64,000 nt of DNA from Nelumbo lutea. Lineage: Eukaryota > Streptophyta > Magnoliopsida > Proteales > Nelumbonaceae. Below, in pieces: positions 47,301-58,385 of the stretch (its first letter is position 1; the number at the start of each line of letters is the position of its first letter). The translations under genes and the position numbers were made by a program. The notes under the pieces were generated by a model. It was given only the letters and a program-made list of their open reading frames with translations. It was not told the origin of the DNA and did not search any database. The DNA lies in NCBI GenBank assembly GCA_022828595.1, contig JAKGHH010000003.1, positions 56,099,759-56,163,758 of the forward strand, written 5' to 3'.

Positions 47301-49938
47301 TGAGCTGCACTTAAGAGGGACTTCAGTGGATTTCCATTCCATCTGCTTTATTTGTAACCAGTGGAGCCAAATCATTGGCCTCCCTGATCCTGGTTGATTT
47401 TCTTCTGTTTGCTCTTTTTGTAAATTATGTGAACAGTGAACAGTTCACACGACCAGCTCTCTTTTCTTGATGGGGCTGCATTTTGGGGTTTCCCTGTCTT
47501 TGCAATTCAATACTTACCTTTCAAAAAGAAAAGAAAAAGAGAACATGTCAAACTTCAAGATTAAATCATGAGGCCTAGACTCAGTGACAGGACTGAGATA
47601 GGGAGTAGAACCAGAGGTACAGAACTTCTATTAGGTTTCTATCCAGGTTCCCATAGCTAATAGCTTTAAATTTCTTGCTAGTCAATAACCAGGCATTGAT
47701 CAGGGCCATAACTCTTCCCCTAAGACCCTCAAAGGAAGTGACCTTGGTTCTCAAAAATTTTTCTGTTTTATTCCTTCCATGGCTAATACCTTTACTACTG
47801 TTAATTCCCCAAATCTTTTTGTCTTAAGTTTCATCAATGAGAGTCTACTAGTGTTGTGCCAAGTGCCAAGAGTTGGTATACTAGACCCTTTGTCAATGCA
47901 TCCTGTTCAAGACTGCTGACATAAACAAATGTTGTGAATTTGGAGGCAGTTAGGAAATATCTGGTTCACATTCGTAATTAACTGATTATGGGAGTTTTCT
48001 CTACTTCTAGGTACTACTCCAACCCCCCACTGTAAGCATAGAGTTTGGTGCCTTGATGACAACATATAAGGGTTGAGAGAAGCTGGGTAAGGAAATTACT
48101 CCAAAGATGACAAAGTTGTGCCAAGCTAGAGTGAAGTAGCCAATCAGGATCCATGTGGATTTAGATGATGTCGACTACAACAGTAACAATGATATTGATT
48201 ATGAAGGTGTGGCAAAACATTAAAGCAAAAAAAAAAAAGGTAGAAAGATGGGGAAGTGCTTTATGTTTATATATTTGCAGAATGTAACAATGAAGTTTTT
48301 CACAGATAAGTTGAAAACTGCTGTCCAATTTTTAGCAAGTTTAATGCTCTGCTTAGGTGCTCAAATAGGTTGAAACCATTTGTCAAGAACGTTTTTAACT
48401 CAGTACAACAAGGCCAGATTTTTCATTGAGTGGCATTATGGCATTACTAAATTGGATTTCTGAGAGTGATCTGCAGTTATTAATCTATCTAGAGTAAACT
48501 TCTAACACGACACTTGAATGTGAATGTATCTCTTGTTTTTTCTTTATTTTTTTTTCTTGCAGAGATTGGAATCCAAATATTCTTCGAACCCTTCAGAGTT
48601 CAACCTGTTGTACAGTATGGTTCGAGTAGAGATCGAAGCTAAGACAGCAAAAGCTTCATCCAGTTGCACCAATGGTCTTCTCTGGTTAACAAGGTTGGAG
48701 ATAGTGTCTGTATTTGCTTGTTTCTGCATATAGATGTCATTACTTATTTTGCTCCCCCTCCCCGGGAAAAGAAATCTTACAGGTGAAGTCACTATGCATG
48801 TCCATTATGCATACATGAATGCAAGTGCAAGAGGACATATGTTTAGCTGTCATATTAATTAAAGAATGATTGGAATATTTCTTCAGGGCAATGGATTTCT
48901 TGGTGGAACTGTTTCGCAACTTACTGGAGCATGCAGATTGGACCATGCCTCAAGCTTGTACAGATTCCTATAACAAAACCTTGAAAAAATGGCATGGATG
49001 GCTTGCCAGTTCCAGTTTCACTGTAATATTTCTTATGCCTGAAAATAAGATATGAAAATATTCTAAATACTTAACTGCTATAGATATATTTTTTTCCATT
49101 TATTCATGCATACTAACCTTTATGTACTACTATGCTTCTTTTATCTTGGAAATGATCTTTCTTTATTTTTCCCTCTTTCCACCAGTGTCAAGATTTTGGC
49201 TTGCACTGTTGGTCCAAAGCCTTGATAAAGGAGGTGTCTTGATCAGGCTGCCATCTGTCCAGAACCTCTTTGTCAAAAACATCTGAATGTGAATCCTGAC
49301 TAATTGCAAAAAATTGGCATGAGATGTAATTAGGATTTGGAACATGCTGTAGAAGCCACAATTGTTCCAAGGAAAGTTTCAATTACTTGATATTTTTGCT
49401 GTACTTATTATGTACTGAAATTGCAGGTTGCCATGAAACTTGCTCCAGATAGGAAGAAGTTCATGGAGGTAATAGGGGGAAAAGGTGATCTCAACGCAGA
49501 CATTGAGAAATTTTGTTCTAACTTTGCTCCGCTTCTTGAAGAGAATCACAAGTTCTTGGTAAGATATATATCACAAAGGAGTGATATTGATTAGCTGCTA
49601 TCATCATTTCATCATCTAAGGGGGTGTTTGACAACATGGTCGATTTTATTTTTGAAAACAAAAGCAACTGCCACATCAGAAAATACAATATAATTTTGCT
49701 GATGTGGCAATTGTTTTTGTTTTCAAAAATAAAATCAACTATGTTTTTGAACACCCCCTAAGCCTTCCCAACTAAATGGGGTTGGCTGGAAGGAAAAGAA
49801 AAAATAGAGAAAAAACAAATTTATCTGCATGCTTTTAGAAAACGAATTTTGTAATCACGGTATGATACAATCATATTGATAATTATTTTAACCTATCTAC
49901 AGGCTAGTGTTGGCTTGGACGACCTGAAAGCTTCCTGA
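44345..49938 (+). CDS. GLTP1: Glycolipid transfer protein (GLTP)
   Basis: Six exons join in frame: 44345-44462, 46170-46225, 48563-48693, 48887-49022, 49427-49558 and 49903-49938, giving 202 residues, the usual length of plant GLTPs. All introns are GT-AG. Start MEGSVFTPSLEGMKHVKSEE and end ASVGLDDLKAS match the family. Headgroup-binding residues known from GLTP structures are recognisable: Asp52 and Asn56 in KTDISGN, Trp99 in CTNGLLWLTR and His138 in KKWHGW. The protein is a soluble all-helical carrier that moves glycosphingolipids or related lipids between membranes. The start is the first ATG after the acceptor at 44332. Introns carry a MITE, a LINE fragment and a Tourist-like MITE, none disturbing splice sites. 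Orthology to Arabidopsis GLTP1 is inferred from similarity. Confidence 0.94.
45064..45382. mobile_element. MITE in GLTP intron 1, gtgtttggaacc ends
   Basis: The left gtgtttggaaccatgggcg and the right (opposite strand) gtgtttggaaccgtggacg are inverted ends of about 27 bp with few mismatches. An internal hairpin is formed by 45196-45213 and 45227-45245 (gcctaccattgggggaag against its complement, one base bulged). Target-site duplication unclear. Confidence 0.75.
46720..47540 (+). pseudogene. LINE 3' fragment with RNase H-like domain in GLTP intron 2
   Basis: A frame at 46776-47051, with in-frame similarity from about 46735, encodes EVMAALTSIRIARDLGL, IKGDSANTINWL and VGWVPRELNSEANSLAK. This is the RVT_3 RNase H-like domain found at the C-terminus of many plant LINEs. 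It is followed by a stop and about 480 bp of 3'-UTR-like sequence ending near a caattcaatacttacctttc block. The reverse transcriptase part is missing. It lies in the sense direction inside the GLTP gene. Confidence 0.75.
47541..48562. other. GLTP intron 2, remaining part
   Basis: No gene recognised. It contains an A-run near 48228 and ends in the strong polypyrimidine acceptor tttttttttcttgcag before the exon at 48563. Confidence 0.5.
49620..49758. mobile_element. Tourist-like (PIF/Harbinger) MITE in last GLTP intron
   Basis: 139 bp forming a nearly complete palindrome: the left gggggtgtttga...gctttt-type arm is matched by the right arm through cagttgcc/ctgatgtggca in the centre. It starts GGGGGTGTTTGA and is flanked on both sides by TAA (49617-49619, 49759-49761), the duplication typical of PIF/Harbinger elements. 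Confidence 0.85.
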
Positions 49939-50436
49939 TGAGAGAGGTCTTTCTGCTCCTGAACAACAAAGGTCTTACCATTGACAATCCTGTATTTCTT
50001 GCAATCTCAAGCATAAAAGAGGTCTCCTTTTGGTCCAGATAAACAGAGACCTTAGTTTTAAAAATCCTGTATTTCGCAACCATAAGCATAACTCTCTTTT
50101 CCTGGTTCCCTTTAACGAGTTGGTTGTGCTTGGAAAGAGCACTGATATGGTAAGCACATTCTATGCGCACGTTGAATAGAGGCGGGATATGGAAAACTGA
50201 TGTGTTCACTTGTGATTGGTTATATGAGCTCAAATCTCCTGCAAGCAAAAACTCAGCACACATGGCATCCAACAACATTTAGGAATATCTCCTGTACATA
50301 TATATCTGACATTCATGGGAGATGTTCCCAATGTGCAATTGGATGCCCCTGCTTTCAGAGTGTGTGCAGAGATTTTGCTTGCAATCAATCCCGTTGCTGG
50401 TTACATTGCCTGTAAATCGTAATACACAGCTGTATG
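49939..50436 (+). other. GLTP 3' UTR and downstream DNA
   Basis: Follows the stop codon. No further gene. The block gggagatgttcccaat near 50320 also occurs near 55688, so the downstream part contains a decayed dispersed repeat. Confidence 0.5.
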
Positions 50437-50642
50437 TAAGGTTCAAAGTATCGATACTGTCGGCCAGTATCGGCCCTTTTTTTTAGCTTTTACTTTTTTT
50501 TTCTTTTGATTTGAAGGGGCCGGTTTAAGTCCTAGATGCCATCTGAACCAGGCCCTTGCCTGATACAACCCCTGTAAGGGTGTATCGGGAAGGGCCTGAC
50601 GCAATATATATTGGCTGATATGTAAAGATTTTTTGAACCTTA
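50437..50642. repeat. Small TIR element with taaggttcaaa ends
   Basis: Begins taaggttcaaagtatcgata and ends ttttttgaacctta, giving an 11-bp inverted end. The interior has tatcggcc/ggctgata inverted motifs and a poly-T run. Related ends occur at 35104. Target-site duplication not found. Confidence 0.6.
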
Positions 50643-51039
50643 GCTCATTGGCTATATGCGTAGCACATTGACAGCCAGTAAACAAGCATATAAAACGTGG
50701 CCAGCAATGTGTTTTGTGGTCAGCTGATCTGGGCTTTTGTAAGACAGGTGTAAAGAGAAAAGTAATGGGTTTTATGTCGTATTCTGGTCACTTAATGGAA
50801 AAAAATGAAATATCGATAATTTTCTTTATTATTCTTCAAATTTTCAAAATAAAATTCGAACTTATGAAAATTTTCAATAAAGGAGATATCAGATTGTTCA
50901 ACTCTACGCCCTTGAAAAAAGGAGCTTGTTTTCTCATATTCACTGGGCAAATGAGGACCTGAGCCAATCTATATTTCCTCGAATATTCTCCTCTATTTTC
51001 GCTGATATCACCGACAATTCTCTGAAGTTTTATCCAAAT

Positions 51040-51470
51040 ATGGAATACCAGACCCTGGATATTATTGTCATCTCAAGGACGTCATTCTTTTCTCCAAAAT
51101 GGATGTTTATGCCGTCATTTCCCTCTCCGGTGACTCACAGTCAAAGCAGAAAATCCCCGTCCATAAAGACAGTGGCACAAGTCCCCCTTGGAATTTCCTA
51201 ATGAAATTCACTATCGATGAAGTGGCAGCAAAGTAGAACTGTCTGATGCTCGTCTTTGAACTCGATGAAGTGGCAGCAAAGCAGAACTGCCTGATGCTCG
51301 TCTTTGAACTCCGATGTGATCGAAGCCTTGGCGATAAAGATATCGGACAAGTCCATGTGCCCATCAAGGAGTTCCTCGATAACACCGGAGATGGGAAGTC
51401 CGTCCAATACGTTAGCTCTCAGGTCAGGAAACCGTCGGGAAAACCCTAAGGCACGTTGAATTTCTCTTGA
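51040..51470 (+). pseudogene. SRC2-like C2-domain protein pseudogene
   Basis: From ATG 51040 the first codons read MEYQTLDI, as in plant SRC2-type C2-domain proteins. About a dozen bases are missing near 51070, shifting the frame before MDVYAVISLSGDSQSKQK. The C2 core continues with SPPWNF, a 48-bp tandem duplication (51216-51263 and 51264-51311) encoding DEVAAK-NCLMLVFEL twice, with a stop in the first copy. GDKDIGQVHVPIKEFLDN and SSQVRKPSGKP follow, then a stop where relatives continue GTLNFSY. Functional relatives bind membranes in a calcium-dependent manner. No intron is present, and SRC2 genes are commonly intronless, so a retrocopy cannot be distinguished from a decayed duplicate. Confidence 0.85.
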
Positions 51471-52360
51471 AGAAGCACAGCGTCTAAAGAGATGAGCTAG
51501 TGCAAGGGAGTAAAGTCTGAATCTCTGCCACTTCTAAAATCGGCCATCAATGGCGTCGCATAATTCAAAACCTCCAACAAGGATTAAGAATCAATGGTAA
51601 AGAGTTTCTGGTCGAGGCTCCCTCCATGCACAAATAGAACCTTGGTGGATGTGTACCTCCAATAAGTTATAGGCTCGTAGGTTGGGCCGGGTTCGGGCTC
51701 GGGCCTAGCATATTTTCATTAATGGGGACTAAAAACCTGGCCCGAGCCCGGCCCATGAACAGGTCTAGTAGTGTGGATGAGAAATTGGTGGATGTGTACT
51801 GGTTCACACCACATCCTGTGACAAGAACCAATTTACACCACACCACAGTCCATATCTGTTTTGAACTTTGGACAAATTATGTGCATAGTGGCGTTCTATA
51901 GGTGTGGTATAAACTAGTTCATACCACACTTTTTGATTCAATATATCTCATATGCATTTGTGAATGATCTACACCAATATTTTAAAAAACAACCTAGAAA
52001 CGGAACCGTTATGACCACCAATTTTAAGTCGACGGTTCGACCGTCCGATTCGAATAGACGACCTATTCTGACAAACAAATTAAAAAAATAAAAACCGGTA
52101 AAAAACCATTGAACGGGTCGACGGTTCGATCGCTTGGATCAACAAGTTGTTGACTTTTTCAACGGTTTCAAAAACCGGGTTTGGGGTAAAATGAAACCAC
52201 TTGCCTGGATGGTTCCTAGGCCAAATGGTCTAACCATCCAGGTCAATGGCGGTTCAAAAATTTTGATCTACACAATTAATCATAAACATCTAATTTTTAC
52301 ATTTTATATGATAAATATATTGTGCTAATATGTATGTGGGCACTGTATTCCAGGCATGAT
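51471..52360. other. Intergenic DNA with decayed TIR-type repeats
   Basis: Around 51670-51760 the inverted motifs gggccgggttcgggctcggg and cccgagcccggcc suggest a MITE. Around 51980-52260 cggttcgacc/gacggttcga motifs suggest another. No gene. Confidence 0.45.
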
Positions 52361-53406
52361 TAGGAATGGCAACAAAGGGGGTTCAGGGCGAGGATTACAT
52401 TCCCCGTCCCCGACCCTGATTTCCAAATCATCCCCCATCCCCATTGGGGAAAGAAATTATCCTCCATCTCCGACCCCGATGAGGATGAGTTACCCGTTGG
52501 AGACCCAAATCCCCGATTGTGAGAGAAAGACTCAGATCTGTTTTACAGGAACTTGCAAAGTTGCTCTTTGGAAGTAATGAAGTAGATTCAAATATGTTTG
52601 AGAGAGAGACTTCAGACTTGCTACTTGCGAGTAGATTCAAATCTGTACTAAGGTAGATTGAGATCTGTAACATCTCACATTTATAATCTGTTTGAGATTT
52701 CAAAAATCAGAAATCGAAAGCATTGAGTTGAGAGAGAGAGAGAGAGGACCGTTGGGTGGTTGCGGGCTTGCAAATTGTGGCGTTGCCTCACCTGAGAGAG
52801 AGTATCAACGGGCAACGGCAGTCGGCGATGATAAATGAAGAAGGAAGAACGAAAGAAGAAGAATAGGGTACTAGGGTTTTGAGTTTCATCCGCCACCTCT
52901 GTTCTTTCTTCTAATCTTCTTTGTCTGTCTCTCAAGTGGTAGTAGAAAAGAGTCAAGAGACCCTCGAGAGTTTTTTTTATGTTTTTGTCTTTTAGTCTTT
53001 TACTTTTTTACTCTCTGAGATTTTGTAATTTATGTAATGTCGATAATTGAAATTGTTATTTTTAATCAAATAATATATATATATATATTCTTTCTTCTAA
53101 TCTTCTTTGTCTGTCTCTCAAGTGGTAGTCGAAAAGAGTCAAGAGACCCTCGAGAGTTTTTTTTATGTTTTTGTCTTTTAGTCTTTTACTTTTTTACTCT
53201 CTGAGATTTTGTAATTTATGTAATGTTGATAATTGAAATTGTTATTTTTAATCAAATAATATAGATATATATATATATATATATCGGGGATTACATTCCC
53301 CATCCCCATCCCCGACACCAACCCCGCCAAAGCACTCCCCATACCCGACCTCACCACGACGTCAGGAAGCCCGGGGAGCCATCGGGGGGGGAGATTGCCA
53401 TCCCTA
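52361..53406. mobile_element. TIR element with taggratggcaa ends
   Basis: The left taggaatggcaac and the right (opposite strand) tagggatggcaat are inverted; both subterminal zones also carry gattacattcccc-gtccccgac motifs. The interior contains a tandem duplication with a 186-bp period. No transposase seen and no clear duplication of the target. Confidence 0.65.
52902..53270 (+). repeat. 186-bp tandem duplication
   Basis: Unit starting ttctttcttctaatcttctt at 52902 and again at 53088, nearly identical, each ending in a (ta)n run. Minor differences: ggtagtag against ggtagtcg and atgtcg against atgttg. Probably a recent replication or recombination product within the TIR element. Confidence 0.92.
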
Positions 53407-53875
53407 CGCATTTAAGCCGCTTGCCCACCCACCAACACCATGTAGACTGAAATATGACAATTGATGAGATGGAGGTAGAACCAGAGTGGATTTGAAGACT
53501 AGAAAACCTTCCGCTGCCTTGGTCCCTATTGGCATCATGGTACCACAGGTGACTGCATTCACAACCCCATGAACAATCTTCCATGACATTCTTGAATCCC
53601 CTGCTCTAGTCATTGTCGTCTGACCCGACGAGAAATTCAAAATCCCATTGATCCGGTGTTGTCTCCAGAGAAAGAACGAGGCACTAGTCTGTTCGCCAAA
53701 TGCAGGCCCTCTCGCGGTCTTGCCATACCTGATTAACGCTACTTATGTTGTGTTGAAGCTCCATAGTAGCGAAGATTACCATCTCATTGTGTGCAAACTG
53801 TGCCAGTAGGTGATCTGGTGAGTTGTAGTTCCAGTGGAGGGAAGAGTTCAAAACAGGAAGATCGTTGCAAAGCAT
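53404..53875 (-). pseudogene. Cytochrome b561/DOMON-domain protein pseudogene
   Basis: On the minus strand from 53875: CNDLPVLNSSLHWNYNSPDH is the start of a plant AIR12-type DOMON domain. The frame then jumps to NEMVIFATMEL and VNQVWQ, so the centre of the DOMON domain (well over 50 residues in relatives) is deleted. A stop occurs at 53684. In a shifted frame FSSGQTTMTRAGDSR, HGVVNAVTCGTMMPIG and VGGWASGL correspond to the linker and first helices of the cytochrome b561 core; no further helices follow. Intact relatives are plasma-membrane, ascorbate-linked electron carriers. The copy abuts a TIR element and is clearly non-functional. Confidence 0.82.
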
Positions 53876-54219
53876 GACATGGTAGAGGATGAAAGGAAAG
53901 CAAGGGGAGGAGAAATAACATGGGTTGTTGTATAGTTATATTCGTTCTGAAGTTGCGCATTAACTTAAGATGTCAAGATCTATTAACTGGATCTTTCAAG
54001 TCTTCTGAACGATGAAAAGAAGTTTGTAAGAGGGCTCCCAAAATGGTTGATTAATTATTGAGTGATCTGATATGTTTTATATAGAGTTGATCAGAATTGG
54101 AGAGGTGGTCTGAAACTCCATCTTCAATTAGGGTGGTGTTTGGAATAAATGTGGCTTCCTGAGAGGCTTTTTTTTAGAAAATGGTGTTGCATGGGCATGT
54201 TGTTTTCTCAGAAAACATT
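53876..54219. other. Intergenic, nothing recognised
   Basis: No gene, RNA or repeat could be supported. Confidence 0.4.
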
Positions 54220-54520
54220 TTTCGGGGCCTTTTATTTCATACCATTACCCTTGCTGAAGCATAAGCATTTTCAATGTCATGTTAGCATACTATTGCTAGC
54301 AACAGTAGAAAAAATGAGATATTGATAAAAAGGGTGTTTTCTTAACCTACACCTTTCCTTGATTTCCAATGTGTGGTATAAGAAAACATTTTCCGGACTA
54401 ACCAAACATCATGCATTTTTGGGGAAAAAAACGGATTTTAGACATGGCACTGATGTGGCACAATTTTTTGAAGAAAGACATTGATGCCAAGCACCTACTA
54501 GAACAATGTATTGTGATTGT
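54220..54520. repeat. Dispersed repeat, copy 2
   Basis: Same block order as 36290-36590, including gctagcaacagtagaaaaa and ttgatgcca-gcacctacta. Diverged by substitutions and small gaps. Confidence 0.7.
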
Positions 54521-55910
54521 GTTAACTGTTAAGCAAACTTTGTCAAATTGATGCGGATTTGGAGGCTCAAAGAGGTGGGTCACGTTGCCCATGGATTCTT
54601 GCAATCAATATAAGTAAACAAAAATCGAAACTCTAGTAAGTTAAATTACAACCCACAATTGTATCTCCAACAAAATCTACTTTCATTTGATGAAAATAAT
54701 CAGATTAACGGTGTGCTTACTTGTCTTAATCTCTAAGATGATATGGTTCATGGTTGGCTTGTGGCAGATTGCATGTGTAAAGGGCAAAACTGTCTAGTCA
54801 GTGCAATACTTGGCTCCTGTCCTATCACCTCTTGATTTCTAGATCTAAGCTTGAACTCTTAAATGCTTAGGTTGCATTTGGAAACACGCAAATATGTGTG
54901 AATGTAAATATGTAGTGTAAAACGGTATCACAAAGTTTGGTTAGTTTTGCATTGATAAATTTATCTTCTTACCAAACAGACTTTTAATTATGATAGATGC
55001 AAACACGAATTCCATATAGCATATGATTATTTTTTTTACCAAAACCCCACTTAAATGCAATATTCCAATGTAATATTGTCAAACACAAGCAAAAGTGAAT
55101 TAGAGTGCAAGTTTACCCTGAAGCGGGATTTACACTCCATTTGCATCATTTTCAAACGCATCATTAACTCTAAGTTTATATCTTAAATCCTAACCCTAAA
55201 TCTTAAAATCTAAACTCTAAACCTCTAAACCTTCAAATTAGTGTATAAAATGACTATGGTAGGATGCATGTGCTCGAATGTGGTACAAGTCAAGTATTTT
55301 CCCTCCTAAAAGAACGGTTATTAATTGTTTGTTCTGTTTGAGACTTTCTACAATTTTATTTGAATCAGTGCAAATGCATGAAAGTGCATATGAGAACAAT
55401 GCAAATTTGGGCTTACTTTTGTCTTTTGCTATGAGTTTTGTTTTACTTTGCTTCATGTTTCATTTTACCTCATCTGCACTATCAACAAACAAAATAGGGT
55501 AAAATCTGAAACCAGAATTTACACTCAATCATTTGCATTTCCATACTTTTACACCAGTGCAAATAAGATAGGGCACCAAATATCCTATCCACAAGGAAAT
55601 TACATTGCACCCCACAGAGGATGCCCCACAAATGCCCAACATGCACATCTCAGCGTGCATTGGAAGCACCTCCCAAAATTGTCAGTGGGAGATGTTCCCA
55701 ATACATAATTGGGATATGTTGTGGGGCACAAATGTGAATTCATCCACAAGACTACCAATCAGACACTACAGCCTACAACTACCAATAGCGTGGTACTGGT
55801 ATGTTGTTATTGATGTGGTCGTAGGTGAGTTGTATGGCTGCAGTATATTATGGGGAGAGTCCAATGGGTAGAAAATTCTGACTGATTAGAGAAAAGGGTT
55901 TCACTCAAAC
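54521..55910. other. Intergenic DNA with decayed MITE-like sequence
   Basis: Around 54880-55180 a segment beginning ggttgcatttggaaacacg and ending in a ttcaaacgcatcat block has MITE-like ends. At 55480-55570 ttacactcaatcatttgcat and acttttacaccagtgcaaat resemble 34620-34665. A ccctaaat-like run (aaatcctaaccctaaatctt) near 55184-55230 is a short degenerate telomere-like or decayed repeat. No gene. Confidence 0.45.
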
Positions 55911-55934
55911 CGTGAGTGACCTAATAGAGACCCG

Positions 55935-56040
55935 GCTAGCAACCTACCTCCACCGACTCGGCGACCTACCTCCACCGACTCGGCGACCTACCTCCGCCAA
56001 CCTGGCAATCTACCTCTAGAGACTTACTAGAGACCCAGCT
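55935..56040 (+). repeat. Minisatellite in left LTR of element H
   Basis: Several copies of a roughly 22-bp unit of the type cgacctacctccaccgactc. The array is shorter than that in the right LTR. Confidence 0.85.
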
Positions 56041-58124
56041 AGCGACCTACCTCCACTGACCTGATGGAGACTTAGTTGGCAACCTCATACACAACTCGGG
56101 CAACTCGACAGAGCGGCTACCAGCACCTCATCCAAGGATGGCCTATAATACCTCGTGTTATCAGTCCAAGGGACCTTGGCGTGAGGAACGACCTCCTAAA
56201 GGACTTTCCAATCAGACTAAGGTCCAAGTGGTGACCTACGAGACATGCTCGCCAACCCCTTCCTTAAGCAAGTTACTATTTCCAACTTCTTCGAGACCAC
56301 AACACTCATCCGTTACACCCATTTTTCCATATTGTCCACATCGGAGTTGATTGAACTGACTCTATCCCTCTCCTCCGAACATGGTGGACACGATTTCCGA
56401 AAATCTTGAATGCATTACAAGAAGCTCCCGGTTTCCTATGCCTATATAAAGGCCTCATTTCCAATCTTGGAAGGTATGCACAAATTAGCTCTCATAGCTT
56501 TCTAGCTCTCTCAAAAATTTCTAGTTTGTTGACTTAAGCATCAGAGTGCCCACACCGAGTAAAGCAACCCGGGCACTCTAATAGTCTCCCTTCAGGTTGC
56601 CCTAGTAAATTACACAGCTCGGCATCAGAGTCACCTTCCAGCAAGGAATTGTTCAACTCGGCATCAGAGTCACCTTCCAGCAAGGAATTGTTCAACTCGG
56701 CATCCAAGTCACCTACCAGTAGGGAGCTACCAGATTATGCATCATCAATTGGCACTATTTGTGGGAATCACTACTTAAAAGCCAGGTTTTCAACTCATTT
56801 TAAATCCTCACTCAATGGTAATCAGCCCGAACGAGCCTTCAGCTCTGTTCACGAGGTCACCTCTACAGGTCGAGTCCTTCACAGCTCCTATGGGAGTTAG
56901 TGGCCAACGGACTGTGCAATTGCCCTTGTGGGTTGAGCCTTCCAAGGATCCCATGCGAGTTGGCAACGTACAATTAGTCGAGCCACCGCCACAAGTTGAG
57001 CTCCTTGTGGCTTATGGTAGGAGTAGACGGCCAATGTCTCCGAGGACTAACACAGTGTAGCCATGGCACCGACCCACCATTTAACGCCAACAAAATTAGA
57101 ATGATTAGCCCTGACAAGTTCCAACATTCTTACCTGCACAGAATCTTTCATCCCTGATTGTGAGGCCGCCTTGCAGGTTGATCCCTCCACGGTTCCAATG
57201 GGAGTTGATGGCCAACAGACTATGGAGCCACCCTTGTAGGTCAACCCTGTCGAGGTGATGAGGCGTCTATAGGCCAAGGTGCTAAGAGCAAATTGGCCTA
57301 TTAAAATTTTGACAACCTGATTGAGACCCGCTTTGGCGACTTGGACAAGCTAACTCACAATACACGCACGTTAGTGAAAATCTACTAAGGGGAAGCCAAA
57401 CTGGTTTTAGCTAAGGCCCTCTATGCCAACCTTGGGATACATCGGTAGTTCGACAGCTCGACATCATTTTGACGGCTGAAATTATGAGTAACCGCTTTGG
57501 CAACTTTGTCAAACCAAACTCTAAGGGGAAAATAAACCGCTTTCAACATCAAGGCCCCTAAGCCGACATTGGCAGACATGTAAACTTGGTAAACTTTTTT
57601 ATAGTTGTCCTCCACCTCGGTTTTAGGCTCCGCATCGACCTTGTTAACTACTCTTTCGAGGATCAACTTGAAGGACATTATATTGAAGTCTACATAAGTG
57701 GAGTGACCTGAGGAGGCAACCACGCAGTTTAAATCCCTTCTTGAGAATGACATGACAAACTTCACTCTTGAGGTGTTCGGCTAAATTGCAAAATTCCTTG
57801 GTGGTTGCATCCCTAGTACAGTAGATGTGCTCGGAGTGCCTGCTCTGCCTCTCCTCGAGCAAACGAGTTCGCTCTTGTGCCCCGATAGTCAAGATGGCAA
57901 ATTCTTGCGTAATATTGCACTCAACCCCTAGATTCCTTTGACTTGGAGAGCAAACTGGACTAACACTTATGAGCTGATCAAACTAGTCATTCTAGGCCAA
58001 AGGACATGCAGTAAGCTACTCCCTTCGCCGAGTTAACCTCAACTCGGGAGTTGGGGGCAGTTTATGAGGGAAAATTTGGCCCTCCATTGACATCATGACA
58101 TGTGGCATCTCAGAACAGCTGACA

Positions 58125-58385
58125 ACCTACCTCTACCAACCTGGCGACCTACCTCCGCCGACCTAGCGACCTACCTCTAGCAACCTAATGAAGACCCAAC
58201 TAGTGACCTACCTCCACCAACCTGGCGACCTACCTCCACCGACCTACTCCATCGACCTAAAGACCTACCTCTAACAACCTAATGGAGACCCAACTAGTGA
58301 CCTACCTCTGCCGACCTAGCAACCTACCTCCGCCAACTTGGCAACCTACCTCCACCAACCTAGCAACCTACCTCCAGTGACCTAC
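58125..58385 (+). repeat. Expanded minisatellite in right LTR of element H
   Basis: About ten copies of the same unit (gcgacctacctccaccaacctg and variants), interspersed with the longer aatggagacccaactagtga motif that occurs twice. Confidence 0.88.

Noticed and set aside
55184..55230. Telomere-like ccctaaat motifs
   Set aside because: Only a few irregular units (taaatcctaaccctaaatc); too short and degenerate for an interstitial telomere claim.
55935..58385. Regular repeats suggesting a CRISPR array
   Set aside because: Units are contiguous without unique spacers, lie in LTRs and the genome is a plant.
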